Origin: JAFGPS01 sp964570855
GTDB lineage: Bacteria > Planctomycetota > Phycisphaerae > Sedimentisphaerales > Anaerobacaceae
DNA: 45,587 nt
Direction of reading: 5' to 3'
Assembly: GCA_964570855.1 (NCBI GenBank)
Contig: CAZMZR010000020.1
Span: forward strand, 1 to 45,587
Below, in pieces: positions 25,095 through 33,206 of the stretch. Within the stretch, counting starts at the first letter, position 1, and each line of letters starts with the position of its first letter. The notes beneath the pieces were generated by a model. The model did not search any database and was not told the origin of the DNA. It saw only the letters and a program-made list of their open reading frames with translations. Made by a program: the position numbers and the translations under genes.

Positions 25095-26186
25095 TTAATT
25101 TCGGACTTTGGCGGGGATTCGTTTTGATTTCGGTTTAATTTCTTTTACTTTCACTTTTATCTTGTCTCTAACGGATTTTATCGCAGTACTTGTACCTATT
25201 GAACGCAGTTTTGCATATCTGGTATTGATGAGCTGGTCAATCCTGATACGTTTTAGTTCCTGCAGCGTTTTTACAATATATCTCTCGACGTTAAAAACGG
25301 TATCGTGAACATTGCGATGCGCACCGCCGAGCGGCTCGGGTATAACTTCGTCTATCAGTCCCAGTTTTAGTAAATCTTTGCTTGTCAGTTTCAGTGCTTC
25401 TGCGGCCTGGGATGCCTGTGAGCCGTCACGCCATAAAATTGCGGCACAACCTTCAGGTGATATCACCGAATAATATGCGAATTCAAGTACTGCCAGCCTG
25501 TCACCAACGCCTATTCCGAGGGCGCCGCCGGAGCCGCCTTCTCCTATGACAATACAAATAATCGGCACTTTCAGACGTGGCATTTGATTAAGATTGACGG
25601 CTATTGCCTGGGCCTGTCCACGCTCTTCGGCGCCGATACCCGGATAAGCGCCGGGCGTATCGATAAGTGTGACAATGGGAATGCCGAACTTCTCGGCGAA
25701 TTTCATCTTGGCCAGGGCCTTGCGATAGCCCTCGGGATTGGGACATCCGAAATTGCAGGCGATTTTCTGCTTTGTGTTTTTACCTTTATTCTGGCCGACA
25801 ACCAAAACTCTCTCTCTGCCGATATGGCCAAGACCTGTTATAATCGCACGGTCGTCACCAAAGCATCTATCGCCGTGCAGCTCTCGAAAATCCTTTACCA
25901 TCAGGTCGAGATAATCGGAAAGAAGAGGTCTTTTGGGATGCCGTGCTACCTGGACCGTTTGCCACGCCGTTAAACTCGAATAAATACGTCTAAGCTCGAC
26001 AACTTGTTGCTTCTGAATCTCACGAATCTCGGCGGAGTAATCGATACCTTTGGTTGAACTGAGCTTTCGCAGCTCGTTTATCTGGCGGTCCAGGTCGGCT
26101 ACCTTTTCCTCAAAGTCGAGGTGGTCGCCGTTGGTCAAGGTATTATTGTTATTTGACATATAATTTATTTTATCTCGTTCGGCCAT
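25095..26186 (-). CDS. accA: Acetyl-CoA carboxylase carboxyltransferase subunit alpha
   Basis: This 363-residue carboxyltransferase alpha subunit acts in the first step of fatty-acid synthesis. Recognisable blocks are the N-terminal coiled coil (FEEKVADLDRQINELRKL), ARHPKRPLLSDYLDL, FGIPIVTLIDTPGAYPGIGA and GEGGSGGALGIGVGD. It is longer than typical at the C-terminus: about 45 basic residues (IKVKVKEIKPKSKRIPAKVRN-like) extend beyond the core. Two ATGs compete: the first shown, and a second nine codons later (MSNNNNTL). No accD is nearby. Confidence 0.93.
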   Translation of the reverse strand: MAERDKINYMSNNNNTLTNGDHLDFEEKVADLDRQINELRKLSSTKGIDYSAEIREIQKQQVVELRRIYSSLTAWQTVQVARHPKRPLLSDYLDLMVKDFRELHGDRCFGDDRAIITGLGHIGRERVLVVGQNKGKNTKQKIACNFGCPNPEGYRKALAKMKFAEKFGIPIVTLIDTPGAYPGIGAEERGQAQAIAVNLNQMPRLKVPIICIVIGEGGSGGALGIGVGDRLAVLEFAYYSVISPEGCAAILWRDGSQASQAAEALKLTSKDLLKLGLIDEVIPEPLGGAHRNVHDTVFNVERYIVKTLQELKRIRIDQLINTRYAKLRSIGTSTAIKSVRDKIKVKVKEIKPKSKRIPAKVRN

Positions 26187-26275
26187 ACGCGCACCACGAG
26201 CATAAATCGCATTAAGCGCAATATTAATTAAACGCAGGATTCTAACATTTTAACCTCACCAATCAAAGAAAAAAA

Positions 26276-26304
26276 TTGACATTCCAAGGATTGTACGGTA
26301 CTTT
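26276..26304 (+). promoter_or_regulatory. Predicted sigma-70 promoter of tyrA
   Basis: TTGACA (26276-26281), a 17-base spacer and TACTTT (26299-26304) lie 45 bp upstream of the prephenate dehydrogenase start. Confidence 0.6.
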
Positions 26305-26348
26305 TTCGCCGAGCTTATTTTTTTGTATGTTTTTATAACATCTTGAAT

Positions 26349-27221
26349 ATGAAAGACTTAAAACAAATAACGGTTATTGGGTTGGGTTTTTTAGGCGGCT
26401 CAATTGCATCCGGAGTTTTACGTTGTTTTTCCGGCGTAAAAGTTGTTGGTTACGCACACCGCCCCGCTACTCGCGCTAAAGCCAGGCACATGGCCGTAGC
26501 GACCGAAGTCCTCGATTCTCTCGAACAAAGCGTTAGCATGGCGGACATTGTCATACTGGCTACACCTATCAGCATGTTCGAGAATATCTTTGATAAAATC
26601 AGTGCCGCACTGCCGGCCGGTTGCATTGTAACCGATGTTGGTTCGACAAAGGTTCTGCCGCATCGCTGGGCGGCCGACAAGCTGCCGGATAGGGTCCACT
26701 ATATCGGTTCACACCCAATTGCCGGTTCGGAACAAAGAGGAGTCGAGTTTGCCAGAGACGATTTATTTTATCAGGCTGTTTGTATTTTGACGACGACCAA
26801 CAAAACGAATCTTCAGGCGGTGCAAAAGCTTGAGAGGTTCTGGTCGCAACTGGGCTGCTCGGTGAAGTTGATGAAGCCGGCCGAACATGACAAAGTCTTT
26901 GCGAATGTAAGTCATGTGCCACATGTGACGGCGGCGGCACTGACAAACGCAACGGACGCCAAAGAATTGAAATTCGCCGGCAAGGGCTTTCTGGATACTT
27001 CGCGAATTGCTTCCGGACCGGCGAACATCTGGGCGGACGTTTTGCTGTCGAATACCGAAAATACCACTAAGGGCATCGATAACGTCATCGCTGAATTGCT
27101 CAAACTCAAAAAAGCAATCAACAGCAAAGACCGAAAGCAAATTGAAAAGCTTCTGACCACGGCAGGAAAGAAACGCGCAGCGCTTATCGATTATAAAATC
27201 CGGCAGAAGGAAATAACATAA
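26349..27221 (+). CDS. tyrA: Prephenate dehydrogenase
   Basis: This protein of about 290 residues has an N-terminal Rossmann motif (VIGLGFLGGSIASG) and the conserved IGSHPIAGSEQRG segment. The all-helical C-terminal dimerisation domain contains the HDKVFANVSHVPH histidines. It oxidises prephenate to 4-hydroxyphenylpyruvate for tyrosine synthesis; cyclohexadienyl (arogenate) activity cannot be excluded. There is no ACT regulatory domain, so it is a short-form enzyme. A TTG two codons upstream is also possible; I use the ATG. Confidence 0.88.
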   Translation: MKDLKQITVIGLGFLGGSIASGVLRCFSGVKVVGYAHRPATRAKARHMAVATEVLDSLEQSVSMADIVILATPISMFENIFDKISAALPAGCIVTDVGSTKVLPHRWAADKLPDRVHYIGSHPIAGSEQRGVEFARDDLFYQAVCILTTTNKTNLQAVQKLERFWSQLGCSVKLMKPAEHDKVFANVSHVPHVTAAALTNATDAKELKFAGKGFLDTSRIASGPANIWADVLLSNTENTTKGIDNVIAELLKLKKAINSKDRKQIEKLLTTAGKKRAALIDYKIRQKEIT

Positions 27222-27279
27222 CCGGATGGCGGCATATCTGTTTTGGAGATCGTATTTACTCAGCTACACGCACAGATGC

Positions 27280-28062
27280 TTAAGGTAAGCCGAAGAAGGC
27301 TTTGCTGGTTGCGGTGACGGCGTCGGCGAAATTATCCAGGTCCATGCCCTTTAGCTTGGCAAGGAATTCCGCCGTATGAATCATCAGAGCAGGCTCGTTT
27401 ACTTTCTGCTTCCGCACTGGTTCCGGTGACATATACGGACAATCCGTCTCAAGCATTAATCTTTCAACGGGCACCATTTTGGCCACCTCTCTTGTAGTCT
27501 CGGCGTTTTTGAAAGTTACGACGCCGGTAAAAGAAATATGAAAACCGTAATCGAGAACAATCCTCGCCTGTTCCGTATTGCCGCTAAAGCAATGAAAAAC
27601 AACTCCTTTAAGTCGGCCCTGGAGTCTGAGGAACTGCCCTAAAATTTCCATCGTTTCAACGAAAGCCTCCCTGCAATGAACAATGATCGGCAAATTCAGC
27701 TCATGGGCGATTTGCAATTGTGCGGCAAAAATTCTTTTTTGAGCCGGCTGCTCCGAGAAGTTGTAGTGAAAATCCAGTCCCGTCTCGCCGACGGCAACGA
27801 CTTTCTCATTCCCGGCAAGCTCCTTTAACTCATCGATTGTCCGGCCGGTGACGTCTTTGGCGTCATGTGGATGGATCCCGACTGCCGCATAAACATTCTC
27901 GAATTTTTCGGCCATCTCGACGGCTTTTCGGTTATGCTGCGAGTCGGTGCCTATGGTTATCCACTCGGTGACGCCGGCGGCCCTGCTGCGAGCCAGGACA
28001 TTCTCTATGTCCCCGGCCAACTGCTCGAACGTCAAATGACAATGTGTATCAATCAGCTCCAT
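27280..28062 (-). CDS. tatD: TatD family metal-dependent hydrolase
   Basis: This 260-residue TIM-barrel amidohydrolase-like nuclease has all TatD metal ligands: DTHCHL at the N-terminus, E in VGETGLDFHYN, H in IVHCREAF, H in VFHCFSG and D in LETDCPYMSP. Family members are 3'-5' exonucleases or deoxyribonucleases. It is convergent with tyrA (58-bp gap) and preceded on its own strand by an 80-bp gap from the trypsin/TPR gene. Confidence 0.92.
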   Translation of the reverse strand: MELIDTHCHLTFEQLAGDIENVLARSRAAGVTEWITIGTDSQHNRKAVEMAEKFENVYAAVGIHPHDAKDVTGRTIDELKELAGNEKVVAVGETGLDFHYNFSEQPAQKRIFAAQLQIAHELNLPIIVHCREAFVETMEILGQFLRLQGRLKGVVFHCFSGNTEQARIVLDYGFHISFTGVVTFKNAETTREVAKMVPVERLMLETDCPYMSPEPVRKQKVNEPALMIHTAEFLAKLKGMDLDNFADAVTATSKAFFGLP

Positions 28063-28142
28063 AATACTTCTTTTTACTAATGTTCGGAGGTATCAAATAA
28101 GCCCGTTAAAACAATAATTATCTTTATAATACGGTAAAATAT

Positions 28143-29777
28143 TTACTTTTGCATCTTTTTTTCCTGAATCAGGCGCCTGAGCCCGGCCATGTCTGCTTTG
28201 GAAACTCGCAGCATGTGGGCTTTGGCCTCGGCTTTATTCAGTGCTTTTTCGGCCTTATTTAACTTTTTCGGGCGGTGCTTGTAGAGAAAGTTCGCATAAT
28301 TAAACCAGCATTGCTGGCAGCCACAATTCTTTAACATTTTCTTATAGTATCGTTCCGCCTTGTCCAATTGGCCAAGTTCCACCATGATATCGGCAAGGCC
28401 CCCGTAATAGTTACCTTTGGGATTCAGTTCGACCGCATTCTGTACCGCTTTGAGGGCCTGCTCGTATTTTCCAAATTTCGACAGAGCAGTTGCGTAGTAA
28501 AACCAATAATCCGGGTTATTGGGGTCTTTATCGATTAAATGTCCGGCGTACTTTTCGGCCTTTTCCGGTTCGATTTGAGTCAGAAGGATGAGCCGATTAA
28601 TTGCAGCTAAATTGTTATTGGGATCGATAGCCAAGGCAGATTCTGTTTGAGTCATGGCCTGCTGTTTACGGTTACGATTCATCAGGAAGTTGCCGTAGGC
28701 GGCGTGAATGAACGCATTATTCGGAGCCAATTGGAGGGCTTTTTGATAGCTTGATTCAGCGAGGGCGAGAAATGCTTGCGGCCGGGAATCAGGCTGGTGC
28801 GCCTGTTTGTCGGCGCCGATAGCGAGGATTAAATGGACATAGCTCGACTCCGGACGCAGTATCGCCAACTTCCCGGCTATCTCGACTGACTCAACGCTGT
28901 CATTTTTTAACAGGTTCTCGAAATAATCCATGATGCAGGAAAAAGCAGGCTGTGCATCCGTAACCGGCCTGAACGGCGACGGGTAATAACTTTTGGCCAC
29001 GAATTCCAGCTCATTCTGCCTGAGCAATTCCCAGATAGATTCGATATTGCCGCCGACCGTGTCAAAGACAAAGATCACGGAAAACAATGTCGGCAGTCCT
29101 AATTTTATTCCTGTTAATGCGCTGATTACACCGGTAACTTTAGCGGATTCAGGAAGGACCATTGCCGAGCCGCTCCAGCCCCGCCGAACAGGACCCGTCC
29201 CTTTTAATCTCATTCCAACAATGGGCTTTGTTATCTTTATCCTGTCAATAACAAAAGTGGCGGTGCGAATTTGACGTCCCAACTGGTGAGGCTTCTTTGA
29301 TTTTCTTATAGGTCGGCTGAAAATAGTGACCTGCCCGGCGGCTTTTAGCTCTTCCCGCCCGGCGACGGCAAGGGCCGGATGAATGGGCCATGGAGCTTCG
29401 AGTATAGCCAGATCGGTTTCTTCCTCGACGGCCAGAATTTTGCATTGGTATATATCGCCGTAATACGGACTGATAACGACAATTTCCGGTGACATAGGGA
29501 GACCGGTCCAGCCGGGCGGCCTGTCCACACAATGCTCGGCCGTCAGAATGATAGTGCCGTCCCCGACGGCGAATGCTACTCTGGGCCATGAGATGAGAGT
29601 CTCGTGCTGCCTGTGGTCGATATGGGCAATCAGAACAAGGGCGTTCGGGTCATAGCCGTCTTTGAGCTGTTGACTCGCATCGCCGGTGTCTGCAAATTCG
29701 CTGCAACCGCAGGTAAGTAAACTCGCAAGAAAAAGTATCAGGCAGGTTAAAATTGTCTTTCGCATAGCTGTTTTCAT
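28143..29777 (-). CDS. Trypsin-like protease with TPR repeats, probable lipoprotein
   Basis: This 544-residue protein has a signal peptide ending at cysteines 23/25 (SLLTCGCSE), a plausible lipobox. Residues about 45-260 form a trypsin-like domain with candidate triad H82 (TAEHC), D122 (EETDLAIL) and S202 (GWSGSA), so it is likely active. From about residue 310 at least five tetratricopeptide repeats follow (for example AFIHAAYGNFLMNRNRKQQA, DYWFYYATALSKFGKYEQAL). This combination suggests an envelope protease or scaffold. The substrate is unknown. Confidence 0.8.
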   Translation of the reverse strand: MKTAMRKTILTCLILFLASLLTCGCSEFADTGDASQQLKDGYDPNALVLIAHIDHRQHETLISWPRVAFAVGDGTIILTAEHCVDRPPGWTGLPMSPEIVVISPYYGDIYQCKILAVEEETDLAILEAPWPIHPALAVAGREELKAAGQVTIFSRPIRKSKKPHQLGRQIRTATFVIDRIKITKPIVGMRLKGTGPVRRGWSGSAMVLPESAKVTGVISALTGIKLGLPTLFSVIFVFDTVGGNIESIWELLRQNELEFVAKSYYPSPFRPVTDAQPAFSCIMDYFENLLKNDSVESVEIAGKLAILRPESSYVHLILAIGADKQAHQPDSRPQAFLALAESSYQKALQLAPNNAFIHAAYGNFLMNRNRKQQAMTQTESALAIDPNNNLAAINRLILLTQIEPEKAEKYAGHLIDKDPNNPDYWFYYATALSKFGKYEQALKAVQNAVELNPKGNYYGGLADIMVELGQLDKAERYYKKMLKNCGCQQCWFNYANFLYKHRPKKLNKAEKALNKAEAKAHMLRVSKADMAGLRRLIQEKKMQK

Positions 29778-29897
29778 AACGCGGATGACTTAGTTGGTTT
29801 CCTTTCTGCAACAAATAGCATAATCAACAAAACGTTACCTGATTTTTATCGCGTTGTCCAGAATACAAAAACTGTGATGAAATGTTCCGATTTCTGA

Positions 29898-30314
29898 CTA
29901 AGGGACGAAGGCGTTTTCGTAGTGTCTTATTTGCGGCCGGCCGGATTGGCCCAGAACTACCGTAACAATGTCGAAGCGAAAAGGACGATTTTGGATATTG
30001 TTACCTGCGATGAAATAACGTGCGGTTTTCTGCAGTCTTGCTTTTTTAGCAGAGGTGATGGATGTCTCGACTTCGGCGAAATTTTCATCCGCCCTGGCTT
30101 TGACCTCAACAAAGACGATACTGCCGTCGGTATCGACCATAATCAGGTCTATTTCGCCGGTTTTACAGGAAAAATTACGAGTGAGAATTTTGAGGCCTTT
30201 ACGTTTGAGAAATTTCTCGCAGCGTTTTTCGCCCCACCGGCCGAGCAGTTTTCGGTCGGACAAAAGCTTGCGTCTGTTTAGCAGCATTTGCTCATACAAA
30301 TAACTCCCGGACAT
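29898..30314 (-). CDS. YraN family (UPF0102) putative endonuclease
   Basis: This 138-residue protein belongs to the YraN/UPF0102 family, a restriction-endonuclease-like fold. The core motif is present: GEKRCEKFLKRKGL, then TGEIDLIMVD and VFVEVKAR, giving the D and E-x-K catalytic pattern. Its cellular role is poorly defined in the family. The first ~20 residues before LGRWGEKRCEK may be an N-terminal extension. Placement next to rplS is common. Confidence 0.87.
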   Translation of the reverse strand: MSGSYLYEQMLLNRRKLLSDRKLLGRWGEKRCEKFLKRKGLKILTRNFSCKTGEIDLIMVDTDGSIVFVEVKARADENFAEVETSITSAKKARLQKTARYFIAGNNIQNRPFRFDIVTVVLGQSGRPQIRHYENAFVP

Positions 30315-30350
30315 GTCCGGGGGCCAAATATTTTGAAATCCGATTGTCGG

Positions 30351-30719
30351 TTACTTCGAGACGGTATGGTCACTATGTCGCTGAGAGAGCTTTACGGCTT
30401 TGCCGGTTCTCTGGCGGAGGTAGTACAGTTTTGCCCGCCTGGTTTTTCCACTGCGAATCGGCTTAATATCAATAATATTGGGCGAGTGAAGCGGGAAAAT
30501 CCGCTCTATGCCCTCGTTATTGACGAAACGCCTCACCGTGAAATTTTCGTTAATACCCCGGCCTTTGCGGGCGATTACCGTGCCGGTAAATATCTGTGTG
30601 CGGGTTTTATCGCCTTCCTGAATACGGCAATGGACGTCAACAATATCGCCTATCTCGAAGTGAGGAATTTTTTCCTTCAGACTTTTGCTCTCAACAGCAT
30701 CCAACATTTCTGTTTTCAC
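30351..30719 (-). CDS. rplS: 50S ribosomal protein L19
   Basis: This 122-residue L19 sits at the 30S-50S interface. Conserved blocks include FEIGDIVDVHCRIQEGDKTRTQ, FTGTVIARKGRGINENFTVRR and KPIRSGKTRRAKLYYLR. In most bacteria it follows rpsP-rimM-trmD; here trmD is about 4.5 kb upstream and separated by unrelated genes, so rplS is transcribed apart from its usual operon. YraN follows 36 bp downstream. Confidence 0.96.
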   Translation of the reverse strand: MKTEMLDAVESKSLKEKIPHFEIGDIVDVHCRIQEGDKTRTQIFTGTVIARKGRGINENFTVRRFVNNEGIERIFPLHSPNIIDIKPIRSGKTRRAKLYYLRQRTGKAVKLSQRHSDHTVSK

Positions 30720-30937
30720 TGATTTTACTCCAGTTATTGTTAATCATTCATGGTATTTAGTTACAACCGACGATTAAATACCGAATTGGGGATTCTACCG
30801 GTTTTGAAGGTTAAATACAAGCAATTTTTTAAAAAAGCGACTGTCGGTGCATAAAACCCGCTCGAAGTGCTCAGATTCGGCCTTCGAGCATGGCAGTAAT
30901 AACTAATATAAAGCCTCAGAATCAGAGTAGCCGGGCA

Positions 30938-31366
30938 CTAAAATCCGTAAGCCGGCTTTAGCTGCTCCTCGGTCGGTAATTGCTCATACAGCTCGCCTTT
31001 CGGGCCAAAATAGACATCGTCTCTTCTTTCTATCTCGACCGGCGTGATTGAGCCGTTGTTGTTATGGACATTGATAACAAATACTTCCTTCCACCCATTC
31101 GTGTCCTCGTCCGTGTATTCTTTTTCTGAGCTTGTGTCCTTATCGATTTGCTCAAGCAGCTCCCCGACACCGAAAACAACGGCGCCAAGGGCGGCACCTT
31201 CACCTTCTTCGTGGGACTGATATCCGATTATCCCGCCGATAATTGCACCGGTGATTGCCTCGTGGTAGATAGGATGGAGCCGTAATCCTTCGTTACAGCC
31301 GCAAAGAACCAGCGATGATACGATAAGAGTGATGATGAACGGGGTTTTATATGGTGTTCTTTCCAT
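30938..31366 (-). CDS. Glycine-zipper lipoprotein
   Basis: This 142-residue protein has a signal peptide ending in lipobox LVLCGC (Cys 22 or 24). Residues about 39-65 (AITGAIIGGIIGYQSHEEGE, then GAALGAVVFGVG) form a glycine-zipper segment like those of envelope-stress and outer-membrane lipoproteins. The C-terminal ~70 residues (VFINVHNNNGSITPVEIERR, VYFGPKGELYEQLP) are a beta-rich unit often found after such zippers. It is probably an outer-membrane lipoprotein of unknown function. Confidence 0.7.
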   Translation of the reverse strand: MERTPYKTPFIITLIVSSLVLCGCNEGLRLHPIYHEAITGAIIGGIIGYQSHEEGEGAALGAVVFGVGELLEQIDKDTSSEKEYTDEDTNGWKEVFVINVHNNNGSITPVEIERRDDVYFGPKGELYEQLPTEEQLKPAYGF

Positions 31367-31488
31367 TTGCTTTCTCCAGAATTTATTCTATAAAATTCAG
31401 CCTGTCCAAACAGATATACTTCACAATATATATAAGGCACTTTCCCCCCTTAAAAGCTCGGATATTTTCACTTTTTTTTTATATGTTA

Positions 31489-32262
31489 TCAAGGATTTTT
31501 TATTGGCGGATCGTTGACCAGTAATGAATCCAGCTTGTTTGCCGGCTGGCTGCCGAGCTTTGGCGGGGTGCCGCGCTGAATATCCTCGCCGTCCCAGGAT
31601 GTGTAGATATTGTCGTCATTGACGCCGCAGGTCGAACTTTTTTCCGGTGATACGTGGATGTCAAGAAAAAGCACGTTTTGCGAATCACTTTTGTGTGACG
31701 GTGAATTGCCGGCATTGATATCATTTCTGTCACCGTCGGGATTAAACAATGAGAAATCCTTGACCTTACCGGCGGGAGAAGTGATCCATGGATTCCTGTC
31801 GGCGGCCACCGCCAAACGTGGGTCACTCGATGTCGTCAAGGCATAATCGCCGTAGGGTATGTGATAAGAATAGCTGCAATGCTTCCACGGCTCAGGACCG
31901 AAATCCCAGAGTTCTGTTAGCTCCTTGTCACGAACACCATATTTTGCCGGATCAAATGTGCTGACTTTAAAGTCCTGTAGACATATAAACATTTTAGGCT
32001 CAACTTTAGCATACTTAACTAAAAGAAATAAGCTGGATGAGATAGTTGCCTGGCCGCCGGTACCGTCGGAGGTTATGCCATAAGCTTCATATCGATTCAG
32101 TCCTTTCCAGTCGGGAATTGTATTTGCCCAGACAGAGGTTTTGCCGCCTGCTCGCGGCAGTTCATCGTCGTAGTCGTTGGCATAGATCATCATAGCCATA
32201 CCTATTTGGGAAAGATTTATCCCGCAGACCATTCGATAAGCAGTACCCCGAATTCTGCCCAA
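31489..32262 (-). pseudogene. 3' half of split zinc-ribbon/prepilin-tail gene
   Basis: This frame encodes the C-terminal domain seen in planctomycete prepilin-like proteins (VCGINLSQIGMAMMIYANDY, DDELPRAGG, and later FLDIHVS). It lacks the hydrophobic N-terminus such proteins normally have. The frame continues upstream without interruption to an in-frame TGA at 32299-32301. Beyond that the same frame encodes a zinc ribbon and membrane helices (32299-32661). The simplest reading is one gene broken by a nonsense mutation or sequencing error. A TTG at 32262 or ATG at 32229 could start translation, but neither has a ribosome-binding site. Confidence 0.65.
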
Positions 32263-32298
32263 AAAAAGAGTCCATATTGGTATAACACCGATTAATAA

Positions 32299-32661
32299 TC
32301 AAGTCAGAATAGCTCCGACAGCAAAATTCCTGCCGGTTTTTTCCCCGCCGCTCTTCCAGATTTCTGTTAGGCTTATGATTCCCAGTATGAGAGCAATAAA
32401 TAAAGACAGGAGACTTAGGAAAAAGAACATATCTGCCAATGGTGATCTGGTGCCTAATGGTCTTGGAAGTCGTATAATTAAGAATCCAACGAATGTGAAG
32501 ATCAAACCGCAGAGAGCAAAAACAATCGCTGTTATAGCGAGCCTGCTGACTCTGACATTAACCGGATTCGAGGAATCCAATGGATTTGTCATCGTCGCTT
32601 TACAAAACCGGCATTCCCGGGCATCATCCGGATTTTCTTTGCCGCATATCGGACAATTCAT
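32299..32661 (-). CDS. 5' half of split gene: zinc ribbon plus two membrane helices
   Basis: This 120-residue product has an N-terminal zinc ribbon (MNCPICGKENPDDARECRFC: C3, C6, C17, C20), then two hydrophobic segments of the DUF4190 type (LAITAIVFALCGLIFTFVGF and MFFFLSLLSLFIALILGIIS), ending GRNFAVGAILT at a TGA. In-frame continuation past the TGA (LLIGVIPIWTLFLGRIRG) joins the prepilin-tail half, which would give a protein of about 390 residues. GGAGGGACAGAAAA supplies a good ribosome-binding site. Confidence 0.65.
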   Translation of the reverse strand: MNCPICGKENPDDARECRFCKATMTNPLDSSNPVNVRVSRLAITAIVFALCGLIFTFVGFLIIRLPRPLGTRSPLADMFFFLSLLSLFIALILGIISLTEIWKSGGEKTGRNFAVGAILT

Positions 32662-32792
32662 TTTTCTGTCCCTCCAATTTAAACCGTTATCTTTTCAGCA
32701 ATGCTAAAGTACAAATTCCCGCTGCAGAAGTTAATCTTATTATACATCGTTGTGTGACATTAACAAGAGTTTTTAATGGTGGAACAGAATTT

Positions 32793-33018
32793 GTAATACC
32801 AATTGTATTTAATAAGTACGCTTATTTATATCATTTCTGCCTAAGACACGCCCAAGGCGGACCGAGGTCGTATCTTTTTTGTCATCTCGACTGAGGCCAC
32901 CAGGCCGAGTGGAGAGATCTATTCAAAACAGATTTCTCCACTTCATTCGCCCAGACAAATTGGGGCTCATTCCGGTCGAAATGACAAAGCCGCAAATCTT
33001 AATTACAATTGGTATAAC
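32793..33018. mobile_element. MITE-like element with 20-bp terminal inverted repeats
   Basis: The left end GTAATACCAATTGTATTTAA (32793-32812) and the reverse complement of 32999-33018 agree at 18 of 20 positions. The middle holds a second large inverted repeat (about 32880-32990) with arms starting GTCATCTCGACTGAG and ending CGGTCGAAATGAC, a word resembling a common dispersed repeat of uncultured bacteria. No transposase is encoded and a target duplication is not clear. Non-autonomous mobility is inferred. Confidence 0.55.
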
Positions 33019-33150
33019 TTTGACTTTGGGCTTTTATTAAGATTACACACAGAATGGAAAAATTATATCTAAGTGAGGAAGACTTGCGTTAACTGCCGAT
33101 ATGGTTTACTTTGAAAGTTGATAATTGCTGATATTTTTTTTTATTATTTG

Positions 33151-33191
33151 GCACTACCGGCGGCTCTTATCCTGAGAACTGCCGGTAGTGT
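33151..33191. repeat. Long perfect-core hairpin downstream of MT/ATP-grasp gene
   Basis: The arms CACTACCGGC (33152-33161) and GCCGGTAGTG (33181-33190) pair perfectly, and the stem extends to about 17 positions if wobble pairs are allowed on the plus strand. The loop is about 9-19 bases depending on extension. No T-run follows on either strand, so it is not a classic terminator. It may be a REP-like element or a 3' stabiliser of the minus-strand transcript. Confidence 0.55.
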
Positions 33192-33206
33192 CACTTAAAA
33201 TCAACT

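Larger units (their letters stand above)
32662..33206. other. Intergenic region carrying a MITE-like element and hairpin
   Basis: There is no gene. The interval contains a 226-bp element with 20-bp terminal inverted repeats (32793-33018) and a separate 17-bp hairpin (33151-33191), both described individually. Apart from AT-rich DNA, nothing else is recognised. Confidence 0.6.

Noticed and set aside
32299..32301. Selenocysteine at the in-frame TGA
   Set aside because: No selenoprotein family match, no candidate redox motif around it, and no recognisable SECIS-like hairpin directly after it; a nonsense mutation or sequence error is simpler.
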